Origin: DATDIC01 sp963764525
Lineage (GTDB): Bacteria; Pseudomonadota; Alphaproteobacteria; Acetobacterales; Acetobacteraceae
Reading direction: 5' to 3'
Length of the DNA: 64,000 bases
Assembly: GCA_963764525.1 (NCBI GenBank)
Contig: CAVXTC010000015.1
Span: 23,818-87,817, forward strand
The position numbers were made by a program, and so were the translations under genes. Every line of letters begins with the position of its first letter. Position 1 is the stretch's first letter. Under the pieces are notes generated by a model, which was not told the origin of the DNA, did not search any database, and worked only from the letters and a program-made list of their open reading frames with translations. Of the stretch, positions 1 through 7,501 are shown piece after piece.

Positions 1-57
1 GGATGGGGCGATCTATAGTGGAATATTCCAACCTAAACTGCTCGGGGTTGGAATGCC

Positions 58-910
58 ATGGTTGGATCGCCACAAGGAACGTCGAGCGGCGATGACAAAG
101 ACTTTTGGGTGGTCATTACAATTGGCGGTGCGACACTCGGAACAGGCTTGTATGCGCTGGTTGCACGAGAATGGGGTTTCGGCTTGTTCCTCACCGTCGG
201 AGGCTTTGCAGTGCTTGCGCTGGCGACCCCTTCCGTCCGCCGGCTAACCGGAGGTTCCTTCCGGTCACGACGTGCCTTATGGGCACTAGGTGTGGTCACG
301 TGGCTTTTCCTTGCTGTCAATGTGACTCTGACGATCTATCCGCTGCACCCGCCGACTTCTACGCACAATTCTGACCAGAGCGACACCACGATTGGGAACT
401 TACAGGCGCAATTGAGCGCAGCACAGCAACAGTTGCAGAAGGATGGGCGCCGTATGGGCCCTCTTAGTTTAATCAACCTTTGGCATGCACTTACCCAACC
501 CGGCGAACTCAAGCACATGCCAAAATCATTAGCTGTTATCAGTCCGACCTCCGGTAATGAGCAGTTGGCGCATGATCTACTCAATTTGCTGGGGTACAGC
601 ATCTTCCGGTAGCAACGGCGGCCAGATTGTTGGGGTCCAGCCACCGGATTATAAACGCGACCAAGACGCTCCTAAGCTAAAAGGAATAGGAGATGCTGGA
701 CTGACAATACACGGGAGGAATGCACCGGGAGACCTTTTGATTGCAGCCTTCCAAAACTGTTTCGTTATTCACCAGACAGCCGAGATACCTACCGGCCTTC
801 TGGATTATTATCATCGAGTAAATCCGAATACTGCCTCGATAGGATCAATTATATGGATAGAGATTGGTCGGGGCTTGCCATGGAAGCATGGCCTATCGTG
901 CAACGAATAA
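58..910 (+). pseudogene. Membrane protein of unknown function, frame broken once
   Basis: I do not recognise this protein. The frame opening at ATG 58 shows three hydrophobic segments (about residues 16-36, 40-58 and 72-93), a short Gln/Ala-rich coiled stretch (about 112-128), and stops at 612. The frame one base further on continues from about position 600 with protein-like sequence (GGQIVGVQPPDY, then GDLLIAAFQNCF) to a stop at 908-910. The full span is 853 bases, one more than a multiple of three, so a single extra base near 590-605 explains the break and would give a protein of about 283 residues: an N-terminal membrane part and a soluble C-terminal domain. An IS1595 transposase lies directly downstream on the other strand. 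Whether the shift is a sequencing error or real decay cannot be told from the sequence. Confidence 0.45.
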
Positions 911-1011
911 CAACGGATCGGGTTGCTATTCAAGAGGCAATTCCAATTGCACATGTTTTTGTTGGCTGGCGCCGTCCGACTTTGGCTGGACCGGCCGCCA
1001 GTCAGCCCGTC

Positions 1012-1926
1012 TCAGCATCTTCCTACGGCTTCGCCGAAGATGTCTGGGTTCTCTCGGTTGTAATATCGCCACTCAAATTCGGCAACGTAGAGCGGCAGAT
1101 ACTTGCGGCTGACGTTGTGGAATGTCCCCATGATGCCGCGCTTCAACAGCGACCAGAATCCGTCGATGGTGCATGTGTGCACATGGCCGCGCACGTATTC
1201 GCCACGGCCGTGAGTGACATACTTGTGCGGCATGCGCTTGCTCAGCCGATGATAGACGCCCAACTCGTCGGTGGCAACCAAATCAACCTTCTCGGAAACG
1301 GCCGCGTTGACAAACGAGTCGGCAGTTGCGGTATCGACATTCGCCACGACGCGGGCAACAACGTTACCCTGACGCTCAATGGCGCCCATGACCGCGACCT
1401 TGCCAGCCCCGCCGGTGCCAGGGGTCCGCTTATCCCTATGGCGGTTCTTGTTCTTGCCGTCAACGAAGGTCTCATCGACCTCCACGATGCCTATCAGCTT
1501 ACGGAACTCGGGATCGGCCAATGCGGCGCGGATGCGGTGCGTCATGTAAAGTGCGGTCTCATACGAGCCGAAGCCCATCATTCGCTGGATTTGCAGGCTG
1601 CTGATCCCCTTCTTGCTGACCAGCATCAGGTAAATGACTTTGAACCATTGGCGCAGGCCGACCTTGGTATCCTCGAAAATCGTCTCAACCAGGACGGAGA
1701 ACCGATAAGCGCCCCCCTTTCGGCAATCTGGGCATTCCCAATGGAACGGCCGGCTGGGCAGCGCATAAACGCGGTCGGAATCACAGCGGGGGCAGCGTAC
1801 ACCGGTGGGCCAGCGGCGACGGGCGAGGTACGCCTTACAGACATCATCGGTGGGAAACAGGGCCTCCCATTCTTTGACGGTCATTTGCGGCGTGAACTGC
1901 AGATTGGCCATTTGGAAGGCTTCCAT
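1012..1926 (-). CDS. IS1595-family transposase
   Basis: A complete DDE-type transposase of 304 residues of the IS1595 (ISXO2-like) group. The N-terminal part carries the zinc-ribbon typical of the family, with CPRC near residue 46 and CPDC near residue 66. The catalytic domain follows, with VEVDETFVDGKNK near residue 149 holding the first acidic residue, and TIDGFWSLLKRG then YNREN near the C-terminus. The frame is intact, so the element may be recent or active. I could not find convincing terminal inverted repeats. An 8-bp inverted pair, TTGACGGA (1929-1936) and TCCGTCAA (1962-1969), lies just upstream of the gene and may belong to the element. The gene sits on the ppsR side of the probable replication origin. 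Confidence 0.9.
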   Translation of the reverse strand: MEAFQMANLQFTPQMTVKEWEALFPTDDVCKAYLARRRWPTGVRCPRCDSDRVYALPSRPFHWECPDCRKGGAYRFSVLVETIFEDTKVGLRQWFKVIYLMLVSKKGISSLQIQRMMGFGSYETALYMTHRIRAALADPEFRKLIGIVEVDETFVDGKNKNRHRDKRTPGTGGAGKVAVMGAIERQGNVVARVVANVDTATADSFVNAAVSEKVDLVATDELGVYHRLSKRMPHKYVTHGRGEYVRGHVHTCTIDGFWSLLKRGIMGTFHNVSRKYLPLYVAEFEWRYYNRENPDIFGEAVGRC

Positions 1927-2242
1927 GCTTGACGGAGAAGGTTATGGCACACCCTGAGGTATCCGTCAATAGGCAGATAGTCGTCACCCGTGGGGTGGGT
2001 CGCGGGCATACCGAGCGGGAACCCCGGCCGACTGGGGTGGTTTCTGGTTCAATCGTTCGGCGGCGGCCGTTGCATCCCCTCCCTCAAGGGGAGGGGGTGA
2101 GGATGCTCGTTTTCAGCTTCCGATCGAAACAGTGATAACCGTAGGCCCCGGTCTATGCACCCACAGCCGGCGAGAGGTTGGAGCCGCAAACCCCTCCCAC
2201 GAGGACTACCAAGACGAAGGGGAAGTGTGGCACGCCTCAGCG
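1927..2242. other. Intergenic stretch without a supportable gene
   Basis: About 316 bases between the IS1595 transposase and a small ORF. I see no gene-like frame; a 68-residue plus-strand frame here is arginine-rich and runs through the repeat. The stretch holds the 8-bp inverted pair at 1929-1969 and a CCCTCCC/GGGAGGG palindrome at 2075-2100. Confidence 0.5.
2075..2100. repeat. CCCTCCC-type dispersed palindrome
   Basis: The sequence CCCCTCCCTCAAGGGGAGGG forms a short hairpin. Related C/G-rich palindromes occur at 6105-6129, 8795-8822 and 27841-27918, all at gene ends or between genes, so this is a dispersed repeat family of the genome. Confidence 0.6.
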
Positions 2243-2476
2243 TTACGTGTCGGATGCCGCGGCGACGCCGATACAGGTGTCGAGTTCCCGGCGCAGGCCC
2301 AATGCCTCCCCCACCGTCATCTCGACGAACATGCGACGGATCGAGCCATCCTCCCGCTCTCGCCGCAAGCGGACGAACACCGCACCGGGAACCGCCTGAA
2401 CGGCGATTTGCTCGGCCTCAGCTTCGACATCGATTACCGGACTCGAATCGGGCATCTGCGGCAATTCCGTCCACAT
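2243..2476 (-). CDS. Small conserved-looking hypothetical protein
   Basis: A 77-residue protein that I do not recognise. The start at ATG 2476 is chosen because the sequence before it in the open frame is not protein-like, while the part after it is acidic and regular: a helix-forming region VIDVEAEAEQIAV, then VFVRLRREREDGS and FVEMTVGEALGLRRELD. This alternation resembles a small single-domain alpha/beta protein. No signal peptide or membrane segment is visible. It could be an isolated gene or share a transcript with the IS1595 side. Confidence is limited by its size. Confidence 0.4.
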   Translation of the reverse strand: MWTELPQMPDSSPVIDVEAEAEQIAVQAVPGAVFVRLRREREDGSIRRMFVEMTVGEALGLRRELDTCIGVAAASDT

Positions 2477-2602
2477 AGGCTCACGATTCCGTGAGCGTGC
2501 CACACAAGCTCCGATGTTGCAACACGAAACGTGAGCTACCGGGGGCATTCTTTCGAGGCATCCCTTGATTGAGCGGTCGCTTCGATGGTGACTCAGTTCC
2601 AA

Positions 2603-2785
2603 TCAGGCGACCCGATGATATCCGTAAAGGTAAGCCGCAATGTACGTCCCGAGCACCCCAAGGGCGAACCCGGCGGAAAACACATTCAGGCCGTGCAGCC
2701 GGGGCGTCCCTGCTTCCCATGCCATGCCGTTGACTATGGCGAGAACGATGACGACGCCTATTCCGTAAGCGGTTAGCGTACGCAT
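2603..2785 (-). CDS. Small membrane protein of unknown function
   Basis: A 60-residue protein with two hydrophobic stretches: about residues 5-22 (YGIGVVIVLAIVNGMAWE) and 37-55 (GFALGVLGTYIAAYLYGY). The start at ATG 2785 is supported by an upstream AAGGGGGA ribosome-binding site (reading the minus strand). The gene begins one base after the end of ppsR and on the same strand, so it is probably co-transcribed with it. I do not recognise the family and infer no function. Confidence 0.5.
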   Translation of the reverse strand: MRTLTAYGIGVVIVLAIVNGMAWEAGTPRLHGLNVFSAGFALGVLGTYIAAYLYGYHRVA

Positions 2786-2786
2786 T

Positions 2787-3701
2787 TCACAATCCCCCTT
2801 TTTCCTTTCGCCCCGTATTTTCAAATTGCGGCACTGCCGTCGGTTCGCCCGCCTTGCGCCGGCGTTCATGCCACGCCTGCATCAGTTGCAGCACCGTCGC
2901 CGCGGTCTCCTCGATCGAGCGGCGGGTCACGTCGATCACCGGCCAGCCTCGCCGATTGCACAGCCGCCGGGCCCAGAGCAACTCGGCCTTCACCGCTTCC
3001 TCATCGACGTAATCGGTGCTGTTCTGCCGCATCAGTGCGGCACTGTCGTGCGAGGCGATCAGCCGCAGCCGATGCCGCCTGATCTCGATCAACGCCGGCG
3101 CCTCCAGCGTCAGCCCGATCACCGGTACGGCGGCTTCGCCGAAAATCGTCGTCGGCTCCGGTAACCCGGGCACCAGCGGAATGTTCGCCGCCTTGATCCC
3201 CCGATTGGCCAGATAGAAACAGGTCGGCGTCTTGGAACTGCGTGAAACGCCCACCAGCACGACATCGGCTTCCGCCAGGCCGGCTGGTGATTGCCCGTCG
3301 TCATGCGCCAGCACGTAATGCATGGCGTCGATCCGCTGGAAATAATCGGCGTTCAGCACGTATTGCCGCCCCGGACGGGCGCCGGCCTGCTCTCCGATCA
3401 ATTCCTGCAACAGGTTCATCACCGGATCGAGCACATTCACGACAGGCACGTTCAGCCGCTGGCAGGTGCCGTCCAGATCGGCCCGCAGCGCCTTGTCCAC
3501 CAGGGTGGAAAGCACCGGCCCGGGATCTGCCTCGATCCCCTCCAGCACGCGATGAAGCTGGAAACGCGTGCGGATCAGGCTCCAGCGATGATACGCGATC
3601 TGCGCGTGCTCGAACTGCACCGTGGTCGCCCGGGCGATCGCGTTCAGCGTCTCGCCGGTCGCGTCGGAGACAAGGTGCAGGTTGATCCGGTCAGCCACCA
3701 T
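2787..3701 (-). CDS. ppsR: Phosphoenolpyruvate synthase/pyruvate dikinase regulatory protein (DUF299)
   Basis: A bifunctional serine/threonine kinase and pyrophosphorylase of 304 residues that inactivates and reactivates PEP synthase or pyruvate phosphate dikinase by phosphorylating the target enzyme. The family hallmarks are the N-terminal HLVSDATGETL (residues 8-18) and the P-loop region GVSRSSKTPTCFYLA near residue 155. The start at ATG 3701 gives the family's standard N-terminus; an upstream extension of the open frame is not protein-like. No PEP synthase or dikinase gene is in the window. The position is informative: this family is the RP001 homologue, and the ppsR/RP001-hemE gap is the chromosomal origin in Caulobacter and Rickettsia. 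Here too ppsR and hemE are divergent across a 335-base gap. Confidence 0.93.
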   Translation of the reverse strand: MVADRINLHLVSDATGETLNAIARATTVQFEHAQIAYHRWSLIRTRFQLHRVLEGIEADPGPVLSTLVDKALRADLDGTCQRLNVPVVNVLDPVMNLLQELIGEQAGARPGRQYVLNADYFQRIDAMHYVLAHDDGQSPAGLAEADVVLVGVSRSSKTPTCFYLANRGIKAANIPLVPGLPEPTTIFGEAAVPVIGLTLEAPALIEIRRHRLRLIASHDSAALMRQNSTDYVDEEAVKAELLWARRLCNRRGWPVIDVTRRSIEETAATVLQLMQAWHERRRKAGEPTAVPQFENTGRKEKGGL

Positions 3702-4036
3702 CCGACCACGATAGCGGCTTTTCCTCCCGACGGCATCCGCCGCTTCAGGCCGGTGTGAGTCGCGGGGATAAATCGCGTCGGTTGCAGCGATACCGCTCCG
3801 GCAAAACGAAGACCGGGGACAAAACAGCACAGCCGTTGGAACTCGGGACAGACTTGCTCCCCCCGAACTGTATTTGCGGGCAACCGCGATTGATGCTGAA
3901 AATCCAGGGCGCTGCTTTCCTTCCCTGCTGTGGACGAATGGCTCACGGATTCGCGAGAGCCGGGTACCCCGGTTTGAGCACCCCCATCTACTCCTTCATC
4001 ACCTTTCCTTTATTCCTTGATCTGTTAAGCGGAGTC
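3702..4036. other. oriC: Candidate chromosomal replication origin (oriC) and divergent promoter region
   Basis: A 335-base gap between divergent ppsR and hemE. Sequence evidence for an origin is weak: two degenerate DnaA-box-like 9-mers, CGGGGATAA near 3763-3771 and TGTGGACGA near 3930-3938, each 7 of 9 matches to TGTGGATAA on this strand, and a comparatively AT-rich run at about 3995-4028 just before hemE. Positional evidence is stronger: in alphaproteobacteria such as Caulobacter and Rickettsia the origin lies between the DUF299 (RP001) gene and hemE, and parABS is about 36 kb away here. It must also contain the promoters of both genes. I saw no CtrA-type TTAA-N7-TTAA site. Confidence 0.45.
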
Positions 4037-5080
4037 ATGGCGAAACGGGCAAAGAAGCTGCTGCGGGTATTGGCAGGCGAGGCTGTGTGGCCTCCGCCGA
4101 TCTGGCTGATGCGCCAAGCCGGCCGCTACCTGCCGGAATATCGGGCTATCCGGGCGCAAGCCGGCGACTTCATCACCCTGTGCACGACGCCGGCGCTGGC
4201 CGCCGAGATTACCCTGCAACCCGTGCGTCGCTTCGGCTTCGACGCGGCGATCCTGTTCAGCGATATCCTCATGCTGCCATGGGCGCTCGGGCACGGACTC
4301 GCCTTCAAGGAGGGCGAAGGTCCGGTGCTGCCGCCGTTGCGGGATGCGGCAGGTGTCGCGGCACTCGATCCCGGCCGAGTGCCGGAGGCGATCGGACCGA
4401 TCCTCGATACCGTGCAGCGAGTCGCCGCGGCGTTGGAATCGCAGCACCCGGACGCGGCGCTGATCGGCTTTGCCGGGGCCCCGTTCACGGTCGCCTGCTA
4501 CATGGTGGAAGGCGGCGGATCGAAGGACTTCGCCGCTGTGCGGGCGATGGCCTGGCGCGATCCGGTCTTGTTCAGTCGGCTGATCGAGGTTCTGACCGAG
4601 GCCACGATCCTGTATCTGACCGCGCAGATCGAGGCCGGGGCCGAAGCCATCATGCTATTCGATTCCTGGGCCGGCCTGCTTCCGCCGGCCCTGTTCCGGG
4701 ATCATGTGATCGCGCCCACACGCCGTATCGTGGCGACATTGAAGGCGCGAGCCCCTGACGTGCCGGTGATCGGCTTTCCGCGCCTGGCCGGGCTGATGCT
4801 GGGCGAGTATGCCGTGCAGGTCCGCGCTGATGCCGTGGGGATCGATACCTCGGCCGATCCCGCCATGGCCGCGCGCGTGGTCCCTGGCCGGGTTGCGTTG
4901 CAGGGCAACCTTGACCCCCAGGCGCTGGTCGTCGGCGGTGTCGCAATGGAAGCACAGGTGCGCTCGATCCTTGCCGCGCTGCGCGACCGCTCGTTCGTGT
5001 TCAACCTGGGACACGGCATCGTGCCGCAAACGCCCCCGGCGCACGTTGCCGAACTGACGAGGCTGGTGCGTGCCGCTTAA
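4037..5080 (+). CDS. hemE: Uroporphyrinogen decarboxylase
   Basis: Converts uroporphyrinogen III to coproporphyrinogen III by four decarboxylations in cytoplasmic haem synthesis. The protein has 347 residues, the usual family length. It carries the substrate-binding N-terminal motif RQAGRYLPEY (residues 26-35), the conserved Asp in FSDIL near residue 78, and the family segments GFAGAPFTVACYMVEG and FNLGHGI near the C-terminus. The start at ATG 4037 is preceded by GGAG five bases upstream and gives the standard N-terminus; the frame is open much further upstream but that part is not protein-like. It is the first gene of a haem operon, and hemH starts inside its last codons. Its promoter lies in the candidate origin region. 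Confidence 0.96.
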   Translation: MAKRAKKLLRVLAGEAVWPPPIWLMRQAGRYLPEYRAIRAQAGDFITLCTTPALAAEITLQPVRRFGFDAAILFSDILMLPWALGHGLAFKEGEGPVLPPLRDAAGVAALDPGRVPEAIGPILDTVQRVAAALESQHPDAALIGFAGAPFTVACYMVEGGGSKDFAAVRAMAWRDPVLFSRLIEVLTEATILYLTAQIEAGAEAIMLFDSWAGLLPPALFRDHVIAPTRRIVATLKARAPDVPVIGFPRLAGLMLGEYAVQVRADAVGIDTSADPAMAARVVPGRVALQGNLDPQALVVGGVAMEAQVRSILAALRDRSFVFNLGHGIVPQTPPAHVAELTRLVRAA

Positions 5081-6137
5081 GACGAAGCCGCGCGTCGCAA
5101 TCGTGCTGTTCAACCTCGGCGGGCCGGATCGTCCGGAAGCGATCAAGCCGTTCCTGGTGAACCTGTTCAGCGACCCGGCGATCCTGCGGGTCCCGTTCTT
5201 CGTCCGTCCGTTCCTGGCACGGCGCATCGCCGCCGCCCGGCTGGAGCCGGCGACGGTCAACTACGCTCATCTGGGTGGCCGTTCGCCGTTGCTGGAACTG
5301 ACTCGCCAGCAGGCGCGGGCATTGCAGGCAGCATTGCCCGAACTGGACGCGAAATGCTTCGTCGCGATGCGCTACTGGCACCCGTTCAGTGAGGAAACGG
5401 CCCGCGAGGTGAAGCAGTGGAACCCTGACGAGTTGGTTCTGCTGCCGCTGTACCCGCAATTCTCCACCACCTCGACCGGCAGTTCCCTGGCCGCCTGGAG
5501 AGAGGCAGCCACCAAGGTCGGGCTGGTCGTGCCGGTCACCGCGCTGTGCTGCTATCCCGACGCACCGGAATATGCCGCCGCGACCGCCGCCCTGCTGCAA
5601 CAGACCTGGGAGACCGCCGAGCAGCACCATCCCGGCCGCGTCCGCATCCTGTTCTCGGCCCATGGCCTGCCGGAGGCGATCGTCCAGGCCGGTGATCCCT
5701 ACCAGTGGCAGATCGAGCAGACCGTTCGTGCCGTGCTGCATGCGTGGGGCCGCCAGCCAACCGACTGGGCGATCTGCTTCCAGTCGCGTGCCACGCCAGA
5801 GAAATGGCTGTCGCCGAGTACCGATCAGGAGATCGAACGCGCCGGACGTGACGGCGTCGCCGTCGTGGCCGTGCCGATCGCGTTCGTGTCAGAGCACTCG
5901 GAAACGCTGGTCGAACTGGACATCGATTATCGCGCGCTTGCGGAACGCTTCGGCGTCCCTGGCTATTTCCGGGTGCCGGCGCAGAACGCCGATCCCGGCT
6001 TCATCGGCGCATTGGCAACTATCGTGCGGCACGCCCGCGCCGCCGGTCCGGGCCTGTGCAGCCACGCCGGCGGCCGCATTTGTCCGGCGAACTTCGGTGC
6101 CTGTCCTCTCCCGCCAGCGGGAGGGGCGAAGAAGTGA
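5070..6137 (+). CDS. hemH: Ferrochelatase
   Basis: Inserts ferrous iron into protoporphyrin IX, the last step of haem synthesis. It has 355 residues and starts at GTG 5070, overlapping the end of hemE by 11 bases. Family motifs are VLFNLGGPD at the N-terminus, RYWHPFSEE near residue 93, LPLYPQFSTTSTGSS, and FSAHGLPEAIV near residue 195 with the active-site His; VPIAFVSEHSETLVELD follows. The C-terminal tail has three cysteines in the pattern GLCSHAGGRICP...ACP. Caulobacter and mycobacterial ferrochelatases bind a [2Fe-2S] cluster through C-terminal cysteines, so a cluster is possible here; this is inference. The last dozen codons run through a dispersed CTCTCCCG/CGGGAGGG palindrome, so the tail CPLPPAGGAKK is repeat-derived. 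A HAD hydrolase follows with a GTGA overlap. Confidence 0.95.
   Translation: MPLKTKPRVAIVLFNLGGPDRPEAIKPFLVNLFSDPAILRVPFFVRPFLARRIAAARLEPATVNYAHLGGRSPLLELTRQQARALQAALPELDAKCFVAMRYWHPFSEETAREVKQWNPDELVLLPLYPQFSTTSTGSSLAAWREAATKVGLVVPVTALCCYPDAPEYAAATAALLQQTWETAEQHHPGRVRILFSAHGLPEAIVQAGDPYQWQIEQTVRAVLHAWGRQPTDWAICFQSRATPEKWLSPSTDQEIERAGRDGVAVVAVPIAFVSEHSETLVELDIDYRALAERFGVPGYFRVPAQNADPGFIGALATIVRHARAAGPGLCSHAGGRICPANFGACPLPPAGGAKK
6105..6129. repeat. CTCTCCCGC/GCGGGAGGG palindrome inside the end of hemH
   Basis: A hairpin-forming repeat, CTCTCCCGCCAGCGGGAGGG, related to the C/G-rich palindromes at 2075-2100, 8795-8822 and 27841-27918. Unlike the others it is translated and supplies the last residues of HemH. 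It also lies directly in front of the next gene's GTG start. Confidence 0.65.
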
Positions 6138-6793
6138 CACTGCGGCTTGTCATCTTCGATTGCGACGGCGTGCTGATCGACAGCGAACCCGTGGTCAACC
6201 GCATCGTCGCAGCAGAGCTGACGCGCCTGGGCTGGCCCATGACCACGGAGGAAAGCTGCGGGCGATTCCTTGGCCTGGACATCGAAGCGATGGTGCCGCT
6301 GATTGAAGTGGCACTACGGCACAGGCTTCCGGCACGATGGACAGACACGATGCAGGCGCGGATCGTCGCGGCGCTGCAGAACGACGCGCCAATGGTGGCC
6401 GGCGCGCGTGAGGCACTGGCCGCGGTAACGGCGCTCGGGCTGCCCTGGCGCGTCGCCTCCAATTCCTCGCATGAGGAGATGGCGGCGAAATTCGGTCGCA
6501 ACGGGCTGCTGCCGACAGTCGCCGGACGGCTGCACAGCTTCACCGACGTGCCGTCCGGCAAGCCGGCGCCGGACCTGTTCCTTGCCGCAGCGGCGGCCGA
6601 GGGCGTGCGCCCGGCCGAGTGTCTGGTAATCGAGGATTCCGTGCCCGGCGTGCGCGGCGCAATTGCCGCCGGCATGGACTGCCTGGGTTACGCGCCTGAT
6701 GGCGACGGCGCCGCGCTGGCCGGGGCAGGTGCGGTTCCGTTTCACAGCATGTTCGAGCTGCCTGGACTGCTGCACACGGCTGTTCTGGCATGA
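6134..6793 (+). CDS. HAD-superfamily phosphatase (beta-phosphoglucomutase/Gph-like)
   Basis: A cytoplasmic HAD hydrolase of 219 residues. Motif I is IFDCDGVLIDSEP (residues 6-18) with the nucleophile Asp and the general acid-base Asp two residues later. Motif II is the Ser of VASNSS near residue 108, motif III is the Lys of SGKPAPDLFL near residue 143, and motif IV is the acidic pair in VIEDSVPGV near residue 170. A helical cap follows motif I, as in phosphoglycolate phosphatases and beta-phosphoglucomutases. The start is GTG 6134, overlapping the hemH stop as GTGA; an earlier ATG in the frame would make the protein begin inside hemH and the repeat. The next gene overlaps by ATGA, so this enzyme belongs to the haem operon, but its substrate cannot be told. 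Confidence 0.88.
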   Translation: MTLRLVIFDCDGVLIDSEPVVNRIVAAELTRLGWPMTTEESCGRFLGLDIEAMVPLIEVALRHRLPARWTDTMQARIVAALQNDAPMVAGAREALAAVTALGLPWRVASNSSHEEMAAKFGRNGLLPTVAGRLHSFTDVPSGKPAPDLFLAAAAAEGVRPAECLVIEDSVPGVRGAIAAGMDCLGYAPDGDGAALAGAGAVPFHSMFELPGLLHTAVLA

Positions 6794-7242
6794 CGATCGG
6801 CTGGCTCGCGCCGTTCTATCTCTGGACCAAGGCACTGCACATCATCGCAATGGTCGCCTGGATGGCGGGGATGTTCTACCTGCCGCGCCTGTATGTGTAC
6901 CATTGCGAGACGCCGGCGGGCTCAGCCGCCAGCGAGCGGTTCAAGGTGATGGAACGTCGCCTGCTGAAGCAGATCGTCAATCCGGCGATGATCGCCACCT
7001 TCCTGTTCGGCATCCTGCTGGTGCTCACCCCGGGGGTGCTCGACTGGTCGGCGGGCTGGTGGCACGTGAAGCTCGCGGCGGTGCTGGCGATGGCCGGCCT
7101 GCATGGGGCATTTGCACGCTGGCGGAAGGATTTCATGCACGACCGCAACCGCCGGCCGGCGCGGTTCTACCGCATGGCCAACGAAATCCCGACGCTGCTG
7201 CTGGCGCTGATCGTGATCATGGTGATCGTGCGCCCGTTCTGA
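6790..7242 (+). CDS. hemJ: Protoporphyrinogen IX oxidase, HemJ type
   Basis: An integral membrane enzyme that oxidises protoporphyrinogen IX to protoporphyrin IX, the substrate of ferrochelatase. It has 150 residues, the family length, with about four membrane segments. The conserved first-helix His is in LWTKALHIIAMVAWMAG (residues 11-27), followed by LPRLYVYH; LLKQIVNPAMI and WWHVKL hold further conserved residues, and RFYRMANEIPTLLL precedes the last helix. The start overlaps the previous stop as ATGA. With hemE and hemH this gives three late haem-synthesis enzymes in one operon, HemJ being the oxidase used by alphaproteobacteria that lack HemY and HemG. Confidence 0.93.
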   Translation: MTIGWLAPFYLWTKALHIIAMVAWMAGMFYLPRLYVYHCETPAGSAASERFKVMERRLLKQIVNPAMIATFLFGILLVLTPGVLDWSAGWWHVKLAAVLAMAGLHGAFARWRKDFMHDRNRRPARFYRMANEIPTLLLALIVIMVIVRPF

Positions 7243-7501
7243 CCCCGGCTCTTTTTTTGCACGCCGCGGCCTCTTGACTTGGCGCCGGCGGCGCGCCACT
7301 TGGCGGCCTGGAGACCGTTGACCAAAGCCGGTGGCGCATCCTGGGCCCCGGTTCCCCTCCTTCCCCCCGCGGCGATCAATCGCCGCATCCACCCATCAGA
7401 CGGGACAGACACCGGATTCCGGTGGTCACTGATACGTATCCAAAAACCGGGTTCGCATCCCCAGTTCCGTCGCCCAACCAAGAACGCTGAGGCGTCCACA
7501 G
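7243..7501. other. Leader region between hemJ and rho
   Basis: 259 bases with no supportable gene. A run of seven T residues (about 7252-7258) follows hemJ but has no clear stem directly before it. The rest is presumably the promoter and leader of rho. Autoregulation of rho through its leader is known in other bacteria, but I see no feature here that proves it. Confidence 0.4.

Noticed and set aside
853..1932. Long plus-strand frame of 359 codons
   Set aside because: It is the antisense of the IS1595 transposase and has no protein-like pattern.
1929..2135. 68-codon plus-strand frame
   Set aside because: Runs through the palindrome and has no protein-like pattern.
7249..7262. Rho-independent terminator after hemJ
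   Set aside because: A T-run is present but no stable GC stem stands directly before it.
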